From positions 2,582 to 16,329 of the forward strand of contig PLSY01000312.1 in NCBI GenBank assembly GCA_003164275.1: DNA of 13,748 bases. The letters are read 5' to 3'. This document shows, piece by piece, positions 1 through 5,829 of this stretch. Source of the DNA: Acidimicrobiaceae bacterium. GTDB lineage: Bacteria > Actinomycetota > Acidimicrobiia > Acidimicrobiales > RAAP-2. A program made the translations under genes and the position numbers. The notes beneath the pieces are model-generated. The model was not told the origin of the DNA. It made no database searches and saw only the letters and a list, made by a program, of their open reading frames with translations. Position 1 is the first letter of the stretch; every line of letters begins with the position of its first letter.

Positions 1-663
1 GGATGGCTCGGGACCGTGGTCGGCGCCGTCCGTGACCATGATGTGCTTGCCGCCCGGCTCGTCGCCCACATCGCAACCCTCCCCGAAGCTGACACCCAGT
101 GCGGTGCGCAGCTGCAGCGTCGATTGGAGGACGAAGCTGACGAAGCCCGTAGCGCCATGCTCGAGGCACTGCGTGGAGATCGCTATCTGGAGCTCCTGGA
201 AGCGCTGGTCGACTTCGCCTCCGCCCCCCCGCTCAGGGAGAGGCCTAGCCTCACAGGCTGGTCGAACGCTCAGCTGGCATCGACGATCGCCCGCAAACCG
301 TGGAGGCGCCTGGCCAGTGCTGTCGCCGCTCTTGGACCGAATCCCTCCGACGCAGAACTGCACCAGGTTCGCATCCTCGCCAAACGCTGCCGGTATGCCG
401 CCGAGGCGGTCGCTCCCATAGCCGGCCCGGTGGCCTCACGGTTCGCCGGGGCGGTGGAAGACGTTCAGACCGTCCTCGGTGACTACCATGACACCGTCGT
501 CGCGGAGTCCTGGCTCCGCCTCGCCGCCGCCGCCGTCCCGCCCTGTGGCCTGGCGGCGGGCCAACTGGTCGCTCTGGAACGATCGCCGCGGCCCGAACTG
601 CGGGCCAAGTGGCGCAAGTGCTGGCGTGCGGCGTCTTCCAGGAAGCTCCGCCCCTGGATCTGA
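1..663 (+). CDS. CHAD-domain protein, C-terminal part (5' end cut by window edge)
   Basis: The reading frame is open from base 1 (Gly-Trp-Leu-Gly...) to the TGA at 661-663, about 220 residues. It begins inside the domain: the motif GAVRDHDV near residue 10 matches the first-half signature of CHAD (conserved histidine alpha-helical domain) proteins. Therefore the GTG at 16 is not the start, and the N-terminus lies left of the window. The second-half CHAD signature is also present: HQVRILAKRCRYAAEAV (about residues 121-137) followed by LGDYHDTVV. It is helical and rich in Arg, with conserved His residues. Known for the family: CHAD domains bind inorganic polyphosphate and often pair with a CYTH (triphosphate tunnel) domain or occur near polyphosphate genes. 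Whether a CYTH domain precedes this one cannot be seen. No downstream gene lies on the same strand nearby, so it appears to end its transcription unit. Family assignment is fairly sure; the cellular role is not. Confidence 0.8.
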   Translation, partial: GWLGTVVGAVRDHDVLAARLVAHIATLPEADTQCGAQLQRRLEDEADEARSAMLEALRGDRYLELLEALVDFASAPPLRERPSLTGWSNAQLASTIARKPWRRLASAVAALGPNPSDAELHQVRILAKRCRYAAEAVAPIAGPVASRFAGAVEDVQTVLGDYHDTVVAESWLRLAAAAVPPCGLAAGQLVALERSPRPELRAKWRKCWRAASSRKLRPWI

Positions 664-847
664 GCTCGGAACCGCCTCCCCGGATCGGGGGTCGACCTGC
701 GATGGCGCACGCCCGTGGCCGGGCGGCTGCGACTGGCAGCCGGGATTGCCGCCTACGGTAATGCAGTAAGCGCGTCGTCGTAGTTGTTCGACCTCTACCC
801 AGGCAGCTGGGAACGGTGCGGTAGGTCTCAGCCGTGGCGGCTGAGGA

Positions 848-928
848 CACGCTCGAGCGTGCTCCAGACGATTCGGCTCGCGTTCGCGAGCAGGGATTCG
901 GAGCCTCGGCCAGAAGGTGCTCGCGAGC
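848..928. repeat. Cluster of three GCTCG-centred palindromes
   Basis: Three perfect inverted repeats lie within 81 bp. They are CACGCTCGAGCGTG at 848-861 (14 bp, no spacer), GCTCGCG-TT-CGCGAGC at 876-891 (7-bp arms, 2-nt spacer) and GCTCGCGAGC at 919-928. All share GCTCG/CGAGC arms. They could be binding sites for a dimeric regulator, short hairpins in a 3' untranslated region, or chance in a G+C-rich stretch. The sequence alone does not decide between these. Confidence 0.45.
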
Positions 929-978
929 GTTGCCTGCCCCCGACGAGCGCATTCGGGACAATCCAAGCCGGGACGCAA

Positions 979-1007
979 AGCGCCCCCGCCCCGGGGCCGG
1001 GGGCGCT
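979..1007. terminator. Strong G+C hairpin, candidate bidirectional terminator
   Basis: AGCGCCCCCG (979-988) pairs perfectly with CGGGGGCGCT (998-1007) around a 9-nt loop. On the minus strand the stem is followed by TTTGCG, a very short T tract. On the plus strand the following bases are CGTTAGTGTG. It lies about 185 nt past the stop of the minus-strand DUF579-like gene and about 315 nt past the CHAD stop, between convergent genes, which suits a terminator. The poor T tract makes it non-canonical. Confidence 0.4.
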
Positions 1008-1191
1008 CGTTAGTGTGACTGGGATCGACGACTGGGCCTCTGGCGTGACACCGCGGCGGGCGGTCCTGCGGAATGCCCGTTCACCACGAGCATGCGCCGT
1101 GGATCACACAGGTGCCGTCGGACGATGCCGTCCACTCGCCCTGGCGACCCACATCCTCGGGACCGATGCGTCGGCGTGCCGGGCAACCGAC

Positions 1192-1845
1192 CTACGAGGA
1201 CCGGAAGAGGGCGACGGGCCGGCTCGGATCGAGCAGCTCGTCCGCCGGGCGCCCGAAGACGAGATCACAGACATGGCGCTCGACCGGGCGTCCGTAGTCG
1301 TCCACCAGCACGAGCCCGCCCCGGCGGACCAGTCCGTGGGCGAGGGTGATGCTCGCTGCCCGTCCCGGTGTCTCCGCCCCCCAGCCCGCGGGTCCATCGA
1401 CGACCACCACGTCCCACGGCGTCGACGCAACGTCGTCCGGAAGAACCGGGAGCGGGACCTGCGTCGATTCCGAGATGCCCATGGAGGTCTCCACCGTCGT
1501 TGCGTACGCGACGAGGTGCACCTCCCGCCCGGGCGCCTCGCCGTTCGAGATGTCGACCCAACCGGGAACATCCCCCAGGAACACCGTGCGGCCACGGCGG
1601 TTGACGAGCTCCCAGGTCGAGCTGTCCAGCCCGATGCCGAAGACGAGCAGGTTCCCACCGCCCACCAGACGGTCCCGCGCGGCGGCAACCGCCCGCGCCG
1701 AGATCTGAAACCCGAACGCGAATCGGAGCACGGGGATCATCCGGCACCGGAGTGACACCGGTACGTGGGGCAGCACCGAGGACAGCACGCGCCTCGACAC
1801 CTGTGCCGTCAGCGAACGGCAACGCCCGTACAGTCGCGCACCCAT
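1192..1845 (-). CDS. DUF579/IRX15-GXM-like putative polysaccharide methyltransferase
   Basis: A 217-residue protein. The central part reads like the plant DUF579 family (IRX15/IRX15L and the glucuronoxylan 4-O-methyltransferases GXM). Motifs include LLVFGIGLDSSTW (66-78), NRRGRTVFL (82-90) with P94 and W96 soon after, WDVVVVDGPAGW (144-155), ETPGR (158-162), and D183 with RPVE (186-189). In the plant enzymes this motif order builds a SAM-dependent Rossmann-like methyltransferase that methylates glucuronic acid side chains. The first glycine-rich motif would be the SAM site, and the VDGP segment lies near the active site. No signal peptide or clear membrane helix is visible. The ATG at 1845 is the only upstream start in frame, with no good Shine-Dalgarno; Met36 is an alternative that keeps all motifs. 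It is divergent from the GT34-like gene. The family match is by eye and fairly convincing; substrate and activity are inferred. It may instead be a generic SAM methyltransferase. Confidence 0.65.
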   Translation of the reverse strand: MGARLYGRCRSLTAQVSRRVLSSVLPHVPVSLRCRMIPVLRFAFGFQISARAVAAARDRLVGGGNLLVFGIGLDSSTWELVNRRGRTVFLGDVPGWVDISNGEAPGREVHLVAYATTVETSMGISESTQVPLPVLPDDVASTPWDVVVVDGPAGWGAETPGRAASITLAHGLVRRGGLVLVDDYGRPVERHVCDLVFGRPADELLDPSRPVALFRSS

Positions 1846-2109
1846 CGGTCACGATCATCGCACCGTCGGACGCATCCCGACCGGATCCGGTGGGCCACAG
1901 AGCACCGGGTGGATCGGGCCCGGATCCGGACTGACGGTGCGACCGCTCGTGGCGGGCTCGGGGGACATCGGCCGGAGGACCCCGGCCCACGGCCGTGGTC
2001 GGTCCCGACCGGTGACTTGATGGCGGGCGCCGCTCGGGTCCGTCCGGAGTGGACGGGACACGTGCCGAGTGCCACACAACCGATCTTCGCTTCGGGTATC
2101 GTGCTCACG
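1846..2109. promoter_or_regulatory. Divergent intergenic region with duplicated CCGGATCCGG palindrome
   Basis: The region separates two divergently transcribed genes and should hold both promoters. The 10-bp palindrome CCGGATCCGG occurs at 1881-1890 (extended to 12 bp, ACCGGATCCGGT, at 1880-1891) and again at 1920-1929, 39 bp centre to centre. That is close to four helical turns. Such paired palindromes could be operators for a shared regulator. No strong -35/-10 pair is evident for the minus-strand gene. A BamHI-type core in G+C-rich DNA can arise by chance, so this is only a candidate. Confidence 0.35.
2097..2102 (+). promoter_or_regulatory. Candidate -10 element for a leaderless GT34-like mRNA
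   Basis: TATCGT fits the actinobacterial -10 pattern TANNNT and ends 7 nt before the ATG at 2110. A transcript starting at or next to that ATG would be leaderless. This agrees with the absence of any Shine-Dalgarno sequence there. No good -35 hexamer is visible. Confidence 0.3.
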
Positions 2110-2808
2110 ATGAGTCCGTCGAAAGTCCTCGCCACGATGGCACTGGGGCGGCACGAGGAGTTCCTGGAGGTGACGCGGCCGTCGTTCGAACGGTACGCCG
2201 CCCTCCACGGGTACGACCTGCGGATCCCGGAGGACGATCCGGCTCCCGAGCGCAGGCACAAACAGTGGGGCAAGGTCGCCTTCATCAACCAGCTCCTCCC
2301 CACCTGTGATCTCCTGGTCTGGATCGACGCGGACGCGGCCATCGTGGACCCTTCCGTGGACATCGCCACCACCCTGCCGCCTCGGCGCTTCCTGGGGCTC
2401 GTCGAACATCATTACGACGGTCAGTGCGTCCCCAACACGGGTGTCATGGTCGTCCGCTCAGGTCGAAGGAGCCGGCAGTTCTTCGAGCAGATGTGGGGCA
2501 TGACGCAGTACCTCGAGACCCGCTGGCACGACAATGCCGCCGCCCTGGAGATGTTCGGGTACGAGTTCGACCCGGACGCCACGCCGATGCGCTGCCAGCC
2601 CGGAACGACGACGCCGTGGCTCCGGCGCACCCAGATCCTCGGGAGCGAGTGGAACTCGGTGCCCCAGGACCTGTCCACCGCTCCCCGCATCCTTCATTTC
2701 ACCGGGGCGTACCCGTTCGCCGAACGCCTGGAGCGGTTGCGCGCCGCCGTGTCCCGACAGACCACGCGGGTCCCGCTCGAGGCGCAGGCCCGCAGTCGGA
2801 TCCCCTGA
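2110..2808 (+). CDS. GT34-like (GMA12/MNN10) glycosyltransferase
   Basis: A 232-residue protein from ATG 2110. It has the layout of a small GT-A fold sugar transferase of the galactosyltransferase GMA12/MNN10 (GT34) type. WGK (53-55) leads into a helix, then LLVWIDADAAI (68-78) supplies the DxD-type metal/nucleotide-sugar motif (D73, D75). PNTGVMVVR (108-116), WHDNAA (139-144), EWNSVP (180-185) and a terminal ILHFTG (194-199) follow. GT34 includes fungal mannan galactosyltransferases and plant xyloglucan xylosyltransferases. The donor and acceptor here are unknown. No membrane anchor or signal peptide is seen, so it probably acts in the cytoplasm. The frame stays open upstream to 1765, but that part is antisense to the DUF579-like gene and reads as Arg-rich noise. 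A GTG at 2101 is the only close alternative start. Divergent pairing with a methyltransferase-like gene suggests a shared glycan. Fold class is quite sure; exact family less so. Confidence 0.75.
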   Translation: MSPSKVLATMALGRHEEFLEVTRPSFERYAALHGYDLRIPEDDPAPERRHKQWGKVAFINQLLPTCDLLVWIDADAAIVDPSVDIATTLPPRRFLGLVEHHYDGQCVPNTGVMVVRSGRRSRQFFEQMWGMTQYLETRWHDNAAALEMFGYEFDPDATPMRCQPGTTTPWLRRTQILGSEWNSVPQDLSTAPRILHFTGAYPFAERLERLRAAVSRQTTRVPLEAQARSRIP

Positions 2809-2903
2809 ATCCTGACATGACGGGGCTCGCTCCGCCAGGGGTCCGGACCCGTCGCCGGGGGCCGGGTCGGCACGGACCTCGCGCCGTCACCGGGAGGTGG
2901 CGC

Positions 2904-3698
2904 TCACCGTCCCTCGAAGCTCGGGGGACGCTTTTCGGCGAAGGCCGTGAGCGCCTCACGTGTGTCCCGTGTGCCGAAATTGACCGCCTGGGAACGTGCC
3001 TCGTCCTCCACCGCCTCTTCCATGGACACGGACATCGAGTTGTTGAGCATGGTCTTGGTCATGGACAGGGCCAAGGTGGGGCCTTCGGCCAGACGGCGGG
3101 CCCAGTCGTCGACGAACCCATCCAGTCCGTCGTCGGGGACGACCCGGTTGACCAGGCCGAACTCGGCGGCCTCGGAGGCGCTCAGGATGTCGGCGAAGAA
3201 GGCCAGCTCCTTGGCCCGGTGCAGACCGATCAACCGGGGCAGGAGCCAGGAGGCGCCGAAATCGACCGACAGCCCCCGCTTGGCGAAGATCTGCGAGAAC
3301 CGGGCCGACTCCGACGCCACCACTAGGTCGCACCCGATGGCGAGGGACATCCCGGCGCCGGCGGCCACACCCCCGACCTTGGCGATGGTCGGCTTCGGGA
3401 TGCGATGGAGTCGGAGGGCCACGTCGCCGAGAGCCCGCATCTGGGCGAGATGGGGATCCCCCGGACGCCCGGCGATGTCGGTGGAACCGCCCAGGTCCGC
3501 TCCCGAGCAGAAGGCGCCGCCGGCCCCGGTCAGCACCATGACCCGGGCCTCACGGTCCGTTGCGACGTCTTCGAAAGTGGCCAGCAGCTCGCTCCACATG
3601 GTGTTGTTGGCGGCATTCTTGCGAGCTGGGCGATTCATGGTCACCGTGACCACTCCGGCGTCGCGCTCGACGATCAGGGTCTCTAGCTGGTTGGACAT
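2904..3698 (-). CDS. Enoyl-CoA hydratase/isomerase family protein (crotonase fold)
   Basis: A 264-residue protein, full length for the crotonase family. The oxyanion-hole segments are present: AFCSGADL (62-69, with G66) and the glycine-rich GVAAGAG (110-116, with G114), which would stabilise a thioester enolate. The two glutamates used by true enoyl-CoA hydratases are replaced by S119 and F138 in alignment by eye. Instead there is D146 in RGLSVDFGASWLLPRL, a pattern like PaaG-type enoyl-CoA isomerases, where the Asp is catalytic. A Delta2/Delta3 isomerase or related acyl-CoA reaction is therefore more likely than hydration. The C-terminal helix carries the usual EAVEDEA and AFAEKRPPSFEGR signatures. 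ATG at 3698 is followed directly by the conserved N-terminus. It sits 94 bp after yraN on the same strand and may be transcribed separately. The pathway (fatty acid, aromatic or other acyl-CoA breakdown) is not shown by the context. Confidence 0.88.
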   Translation of the reverse strand: MSNQLETLIVERDAGVVTVTMNRPARKNAANNTMWSELLATFEDVATDREARVMVLTGAGGAFCSGADLGGSTDIAGRPGDPHLAQMRALGDVALRLHRIPKPTIAKVGGVAAGAGMSLAIGCDLVVASESARFSQIFAKRGLSVDFGASWLLPRLIGLHRAKELAFFADILSASEAAEFGLVNRVVPDDGLDGFVDDWARRLAEGPTLALSMTKTMLNNSMSVSMEEAVEDEARSQAVNFGTRDTREALTAFAEKRPPSFEGR

Positions 3699-3704
3699 GG
3701 CGTC

Positions 3705-3710
3705 AGCCTA
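3705..3710 (-). promoter_or_regulatory. Candidate -10 element for a leaderless crotonase mRNA
   Basis: Read on the minus strand, TAGGCT fits TANNNT and ends 6 nt before the ATG at 3698. There is no Shine-Dalgarno sequence. The same arrangement is seen before the GT34-like gene. No clear -35 hexamer. Confidence 0.28.
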
Positions 3711-3792
3711 CGAGATCACCGATCGCTCGGGCACCCCGTCGTGTGTCCCATCGGCAAAGGCACATCGGTGCTGTGGTGCGTATGGGCTGTGG

Positions 3793-4182
3793 TCAAAAAG
3801 CGTCCTCGATGACTTCCAGCGCGCCGGCGCTCACCCTCGCCACGTCGAAGCGGATGACGATCAGTGACCGCCCCGACGCCGGTGTGATCTCGGCCAACCA
3901 CCGCGAGGCCAAACGTCGGATACGGCGCTGGGTGGCTTCGAGCACCGCCTCGGGACCGGCAATCTCGCAGAAGGCGACGAGTTTGCCGTGTCGGGCGATG
4001 AGGTCCACCGCACCCTCACGCCTCTGCCAGTGCCGATCCACGATCTCGTAGCCGCGCTCCTCGTAGAACTCCGCACAGCGCTCGATGGCAGGCAACCCCG
4101 GAACGGTCGACCCGGATCCGGACGGGTCGCCACCCAGAGGCGGGCCAGCTGCGAGAGGGCGCTCAGCTGCGCCCCCGCTCAC
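3793..4182 (-). CDS. YraN/UPF0102 family protein with degenerate nuclease motif
   Basis: A 129-residue protein. It is recognised by the family layout: CAEFYEERGYEIVDRHW (36-52), then EGAVDLIARHGKLVAFCEI (56-74), a basic helix with RRIRRLASRWL (86-96), and RFDVARV (111-117). YraN proteins have a PD-(D/E)xK nuclease fold with a GEIDLI...VEVK core. Here the core reads GAVDLI...CEIA: D60 and E73 remain, but the first Glu (A58) and the Lys (A75) are lost. Nuclease activity is therefore doubtful. Its start (GTG 4182) overlaps the DUF2469 stop by 4 nt, so translation is probably coupled. AAGGAG lies only 2 nt before that GTG, which is too close, and the first 30 residues are Gly/Pro-rich. A TTG at 4095 giving about 100 residues is an alternative start. 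YraN next to DUF2469 and rplS is a normal actinobacterial neighbourhood and supports the assignment. Confidence 0.8.
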   Translation of the reverse strand: MSGGAAERPLAAGPPLGGDPSGSGSTVPGLPAIERCAEFYEERGYEIVDRHWQRREGAVDLIARHGKLVAFCEIAGPEAVLEATQRRIRRLASRWLAEITPASGRSLIVIRFDVARVSAGALEVIEDAF

Positions 4183-4472
4183 AGCTCCTTCTCGGGCAGT
4201 CGCTCGATGTTGACGTCCCGGAAGGTCAGGATGCGCACCGAGGGGACGAACCGGGCCGGGCGGTACATGTCCCAGACCCAGGCATCGGTCAGGTTCACCT
4301 CGACGCAGGCGGGTTGGGAATCGGATCGAACCGCCACCTCGACGGTGTTTGCCAGGTAGAAGCGACGCTCGGTCTCGACCACGTAGGAGAACAGCGGCAA
4401 CACGGCCCGATACTCCTGGACGAGGGCCAACTCGATCTCGGACTCGTAGCGCTCGAGGTCTTCCTCGCTCAT
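4179..4472 (-). CDS. DUF2469 family protein (Rv2901c-like)
   Basis: A 97-residue protein, close to the usual length of about 100. The conserved blocks are all present: EEDLERYESEIEL (3-15), FSYVVETERRFYLAN (28-42), DAWVWDMYRPARFV (63-76) and TFRDVNIE (83-90). The family is confined essentially to Actinobacteria and has no established function; I assign none. It is soluble, with a mixed acidic/basic composition and no signal or membrane segment. It sits 89 bp downstream of rplS and overlaps yraN by 4 nt (GTGA). In mycobacteria lepB and rnhB lie between rplS and this gene; they are absent here. The start at ATG 4472 matches the conserved N-terminus but has no visible Shine-Dalgarno. Confidence 0.92.
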   Translation of the reverse strand: MSEEDLERYESEIELALVQEYRAVLPLFSYVVETERRFYLANTVEVAVRSDSQPACVEVNLTDAWVWDMYRPARFVPSVRILTFRDVNIERLPEKEL

Positions 4473-4561
4473 GGCAGCTGGCCGATCATGATCCGCACCG
4501 CATGCACGCAGCGTCGACCGCTCCCGTTGGTGCCGCCAGGGCCGATGACCGGCCCCGCCAG

Positions 4562-4915
4562 CTAGGAGCGAGCAGTCCGCAACTCCTTGATCTTGGCCCG
4601 CTTGCCGTGACGGTCACGCAGGTAGTAGAGCTTCGCCCGGCGGACATCGCCGAGTGAGACGACCTCGGTGTGGTCGATGACCGGGGAATGGACCGGGAAT
4701 GTGCGCTCGACCCCAACGCCGAAGCTGACCTTGCGGACGGTGAAGGTCTCACGCACGCCGGTGCCCTGGCGCTTTAGGACCGCTCCCTGGAACACCTGGA
4801 CACGCTCGCGTGTCCCCTCGACCACCCGGACGTGCACCTTTACGGTGTCCCCCGGGCGGAAGTCCGGGATGTCGTCCCGGAGGCTGTCGCGGTCGATGAT
4901 GTCGGTCGGGTTCAT
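4562..4915 (-). CDS. rplS: 50S ribosomal protein L19
   Basis: A 117-residue protein of normal L19 length. L19 sits at the 30S-50S interface of the large subunit. Typical segments are the N-terminal helix, [19 protein letters not shown] (20-38), [16 protein letters not shown] (42-57), [18 protein letters not shown] (61-78), and a basic C-terminus with [20 protein letters not shown]. The start is ATG 4915 (Met-Asn-Pro-Thr). The frame remains open to 5047, but those 44 residues are not L19-like. GGAAAG about 8 nt upstream is a weak Shine-Dalgarno. It is separated from trmD by 147 bp, longer than other gaps in the block, so it may have its own promoter or leader. The trmD-rplS order is conserved across bacteria. 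Confidence 0.96.
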   Translation of the reverse strand: MNPTDIIDRDSLRDDIPDFRPGDTVKVHVRVVEGTRERVQVFQGAVLKRQGTGVRETFTVRKVSFGVGVERTFPVHSPVIDHTEVVSLGDVRRAKLYYLRDRHGKRAKIKELRTARS

Positions 4916-4980
4916 GGGGCGCGTCTTTCCACGTATCGTTCGAGCTCTCCCCCGTCGGCTACCCCTCGGGCGGACCACCG

Positions 4981-4992
4981 GCGGGATCCCGC
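4981..4992. repeat. 12-bp perfect palindrome in the trmD-rplS gap
   Basis: GCGGGATCCCGC is self-complementary over 12 bp and lies 66 bp upstream of the rplS ATG, inside the 147-bp gap (4916-5062). It could be a protein-binding site or part of a leader structure. As an RNA hairpin it would have almost no loop. No T tract follows on the minus strand, so it is not an obvious terminator of trmD. Confidence 0.3.
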
Positions 4993-5062
4993 AGGTCACG
5001 TCCACTGTTAGAGCTGTCGCTGCCGACACCGGTCCAGCCGGCGCCAACGAGGCTGACCAATG

Positions 5063-5824
5063 CTAGCCGTGATTCTGTGCGGAGCGCGCCTCGCCGTGGT
5101 CGACCAGGAGTTTAACCTCCTCTGGGGTAAGCCCGCCGCGAGCCTCGATCAGGTCAGGACGCACGTTGAGGGTGCGGACCAGGGCCTGGGCCCGTCGCCA
5201 CCTCTCCACCCTGCCGTGATCGCCCGACCGGAGAACGGCAGGCACATCCCAGCCCCGAAACGTGGCCGGGCGGGTGTAGTGGGGATACTCGAGCAAGCCC
5301 GCCGAGAAGCTCTCGTCGCCGGCAGATTGATCGTTCCCGAGGACGCCCGGCACCAGTCGGATCACGGCCTCGATGACGACCAGAGCGGCCAGCTCACCGC
5401 CGGCCAGGACAAAATCGCCCACCGACAGCTCGTCGTCCACCAAGTGGTCGACCACCCGTTGGTCGACGCCCTCGTAACGACCGCACAGAAGGGAGAAGCC
5501 CTCCCGCAGTCCGGCGAGCTCCTGGGCCACGCCCTGATTGAACGAACGTCCCGACGGCGACAGCAAGAACAGCGGCCGGGGCAGACCGTCGGGGCCGTCC
5601 TCCACCCGCTCGACCGCCCTGAACACGGGCTCGGGAGCGAGCACCATCCCCGCCCCGCCCCCGAAGGGGGCGTCATCGACGGACCGGTGGGAGTCTGTAG
5701 CCGAGTCCCGGACATCGTGCGGGCGGAGGTCGAGATGCCCGTTGGCTCTTGCCCGGCCCAGAATGGATGAGTCGGCATAGTGCTCGATGACCCCGGGGAA
5801 CAGGGTGAAGACGTCGATCCGCAT
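5063..5824 (-). CDS. trmD: tRNA (guanine-N1)-methyltransferase TrmD
   Basis: A 253-residue SPOUT-class enzyme that methylates N1 of G37 in tRNAs using SAM, preventing +1 frameshifting. Visible motifs are the N-terminal MRIDVFTLFPG, DAPFGGGAGM (51-60), LCGRYEGVDQR (113-123) and SVGDFVLAGGE (134-144), which form the trefoil-knot SAM pocket. LVPGVLG (157-163) and SFSAGLLEYPHYTRP (172-186) follow in the hinge and C-terminal domain. R156 and D170 align by eye with the catalytic Arg and Asp known from Haemophilus TrmD. The start is ATG 5824; the frame extends to 6034, but that part overlaps rimM and is noise. It begins 5 nt after the rimM stop without a Shine-Dalgarno of its own, so translational coupling to rimM is likely. 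Length and motifs are normal, so it is presumed functional. Confidence 0.96.
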   Translation of the reverse strand: MRIDVFTLFPGVIEHYADSSILGRARANGHLDLRPHDVRDSATDSHRSVDDAPFGGGAGMVLAPEPVFRAVERVEDGPDGLPRPLFLLSPSGRSFNQGVAQELAGLREGFSLLCGRYEGVDQRVVDHLVDDELSVGDFVLAGGELAALVVIEAVIRLVPGVLGNDQSAGDESFSAGLLEYPHYTRPATFRGWDVPAVLRSGDHGRVERWRRAQALVRTLNVRPDLIEARGGLTPEEVKLLVDHGEARSAQNHG

Positions 5825-5829
5825 GAAAG

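Larger units (their letters stand above)
664..1191. other. 528-bp stretch without a convincing gene; palindrome-rich
   Basis: This region lies between the convergent ends of the CHAD gene (plus) and the DUF579-like gene (minus). Frames on both strands here translate into Arg/Pro-rich strings with no recognisable motif, and I found no tRNA-like T-loop. It holds three perfect GCTCG-centred palindromes between 848 and 928 and a strong G+C hairpin at 979-1007, each listed separately. Because the flanking genes converge, there is no obvious promoter role for it. Confidence 0.6.

Noticed and set aside
251..978. Two minus-strand open frames (251-961 and 436-978)
   Set aside because: Partly antisense to the CHAD gene, Arg/Pro-rich and without motifs.
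970..981. GGGACGCAAAGC, resembling the core of a cyclic-di-GMP-I (GEMM) riboswitch
   Set aside because: The upstream GCAAACC half and the GNRA tetraloop stem are missing, and no plus-strand gene follows. Probably coincidence next to the G+C hairpin.
784..1755. Long plus-strand open frame (about 323 codons)
   Set aside because: Its second half is antisense to the DUF579-like gene, which has clear motifs. The translation is Arg/Pro-rich without any recognisable domain, typical of a shadow frame in G+C-rich DNA.
1765..2109. N-terminal extension of the GT34-like gene
   Set aside because: The frame is open, but the residues are Arg/His-rich noise and partly antisense to the divergent gene. The fold begins just after ATG 2110.
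2846..2868. Hairpin GACCCG...CGGGTC between the converging GT34-like and crotonase genes
   Set aside because: Only a 6-bp stem with an 11-nt loop and no T tract; too weak to call a terminator.
4916..5047. Longer start for rplS
   Set aside because: The added 44 residues are unlike L19, whose conserved N-terminus begins at ATG 4915.
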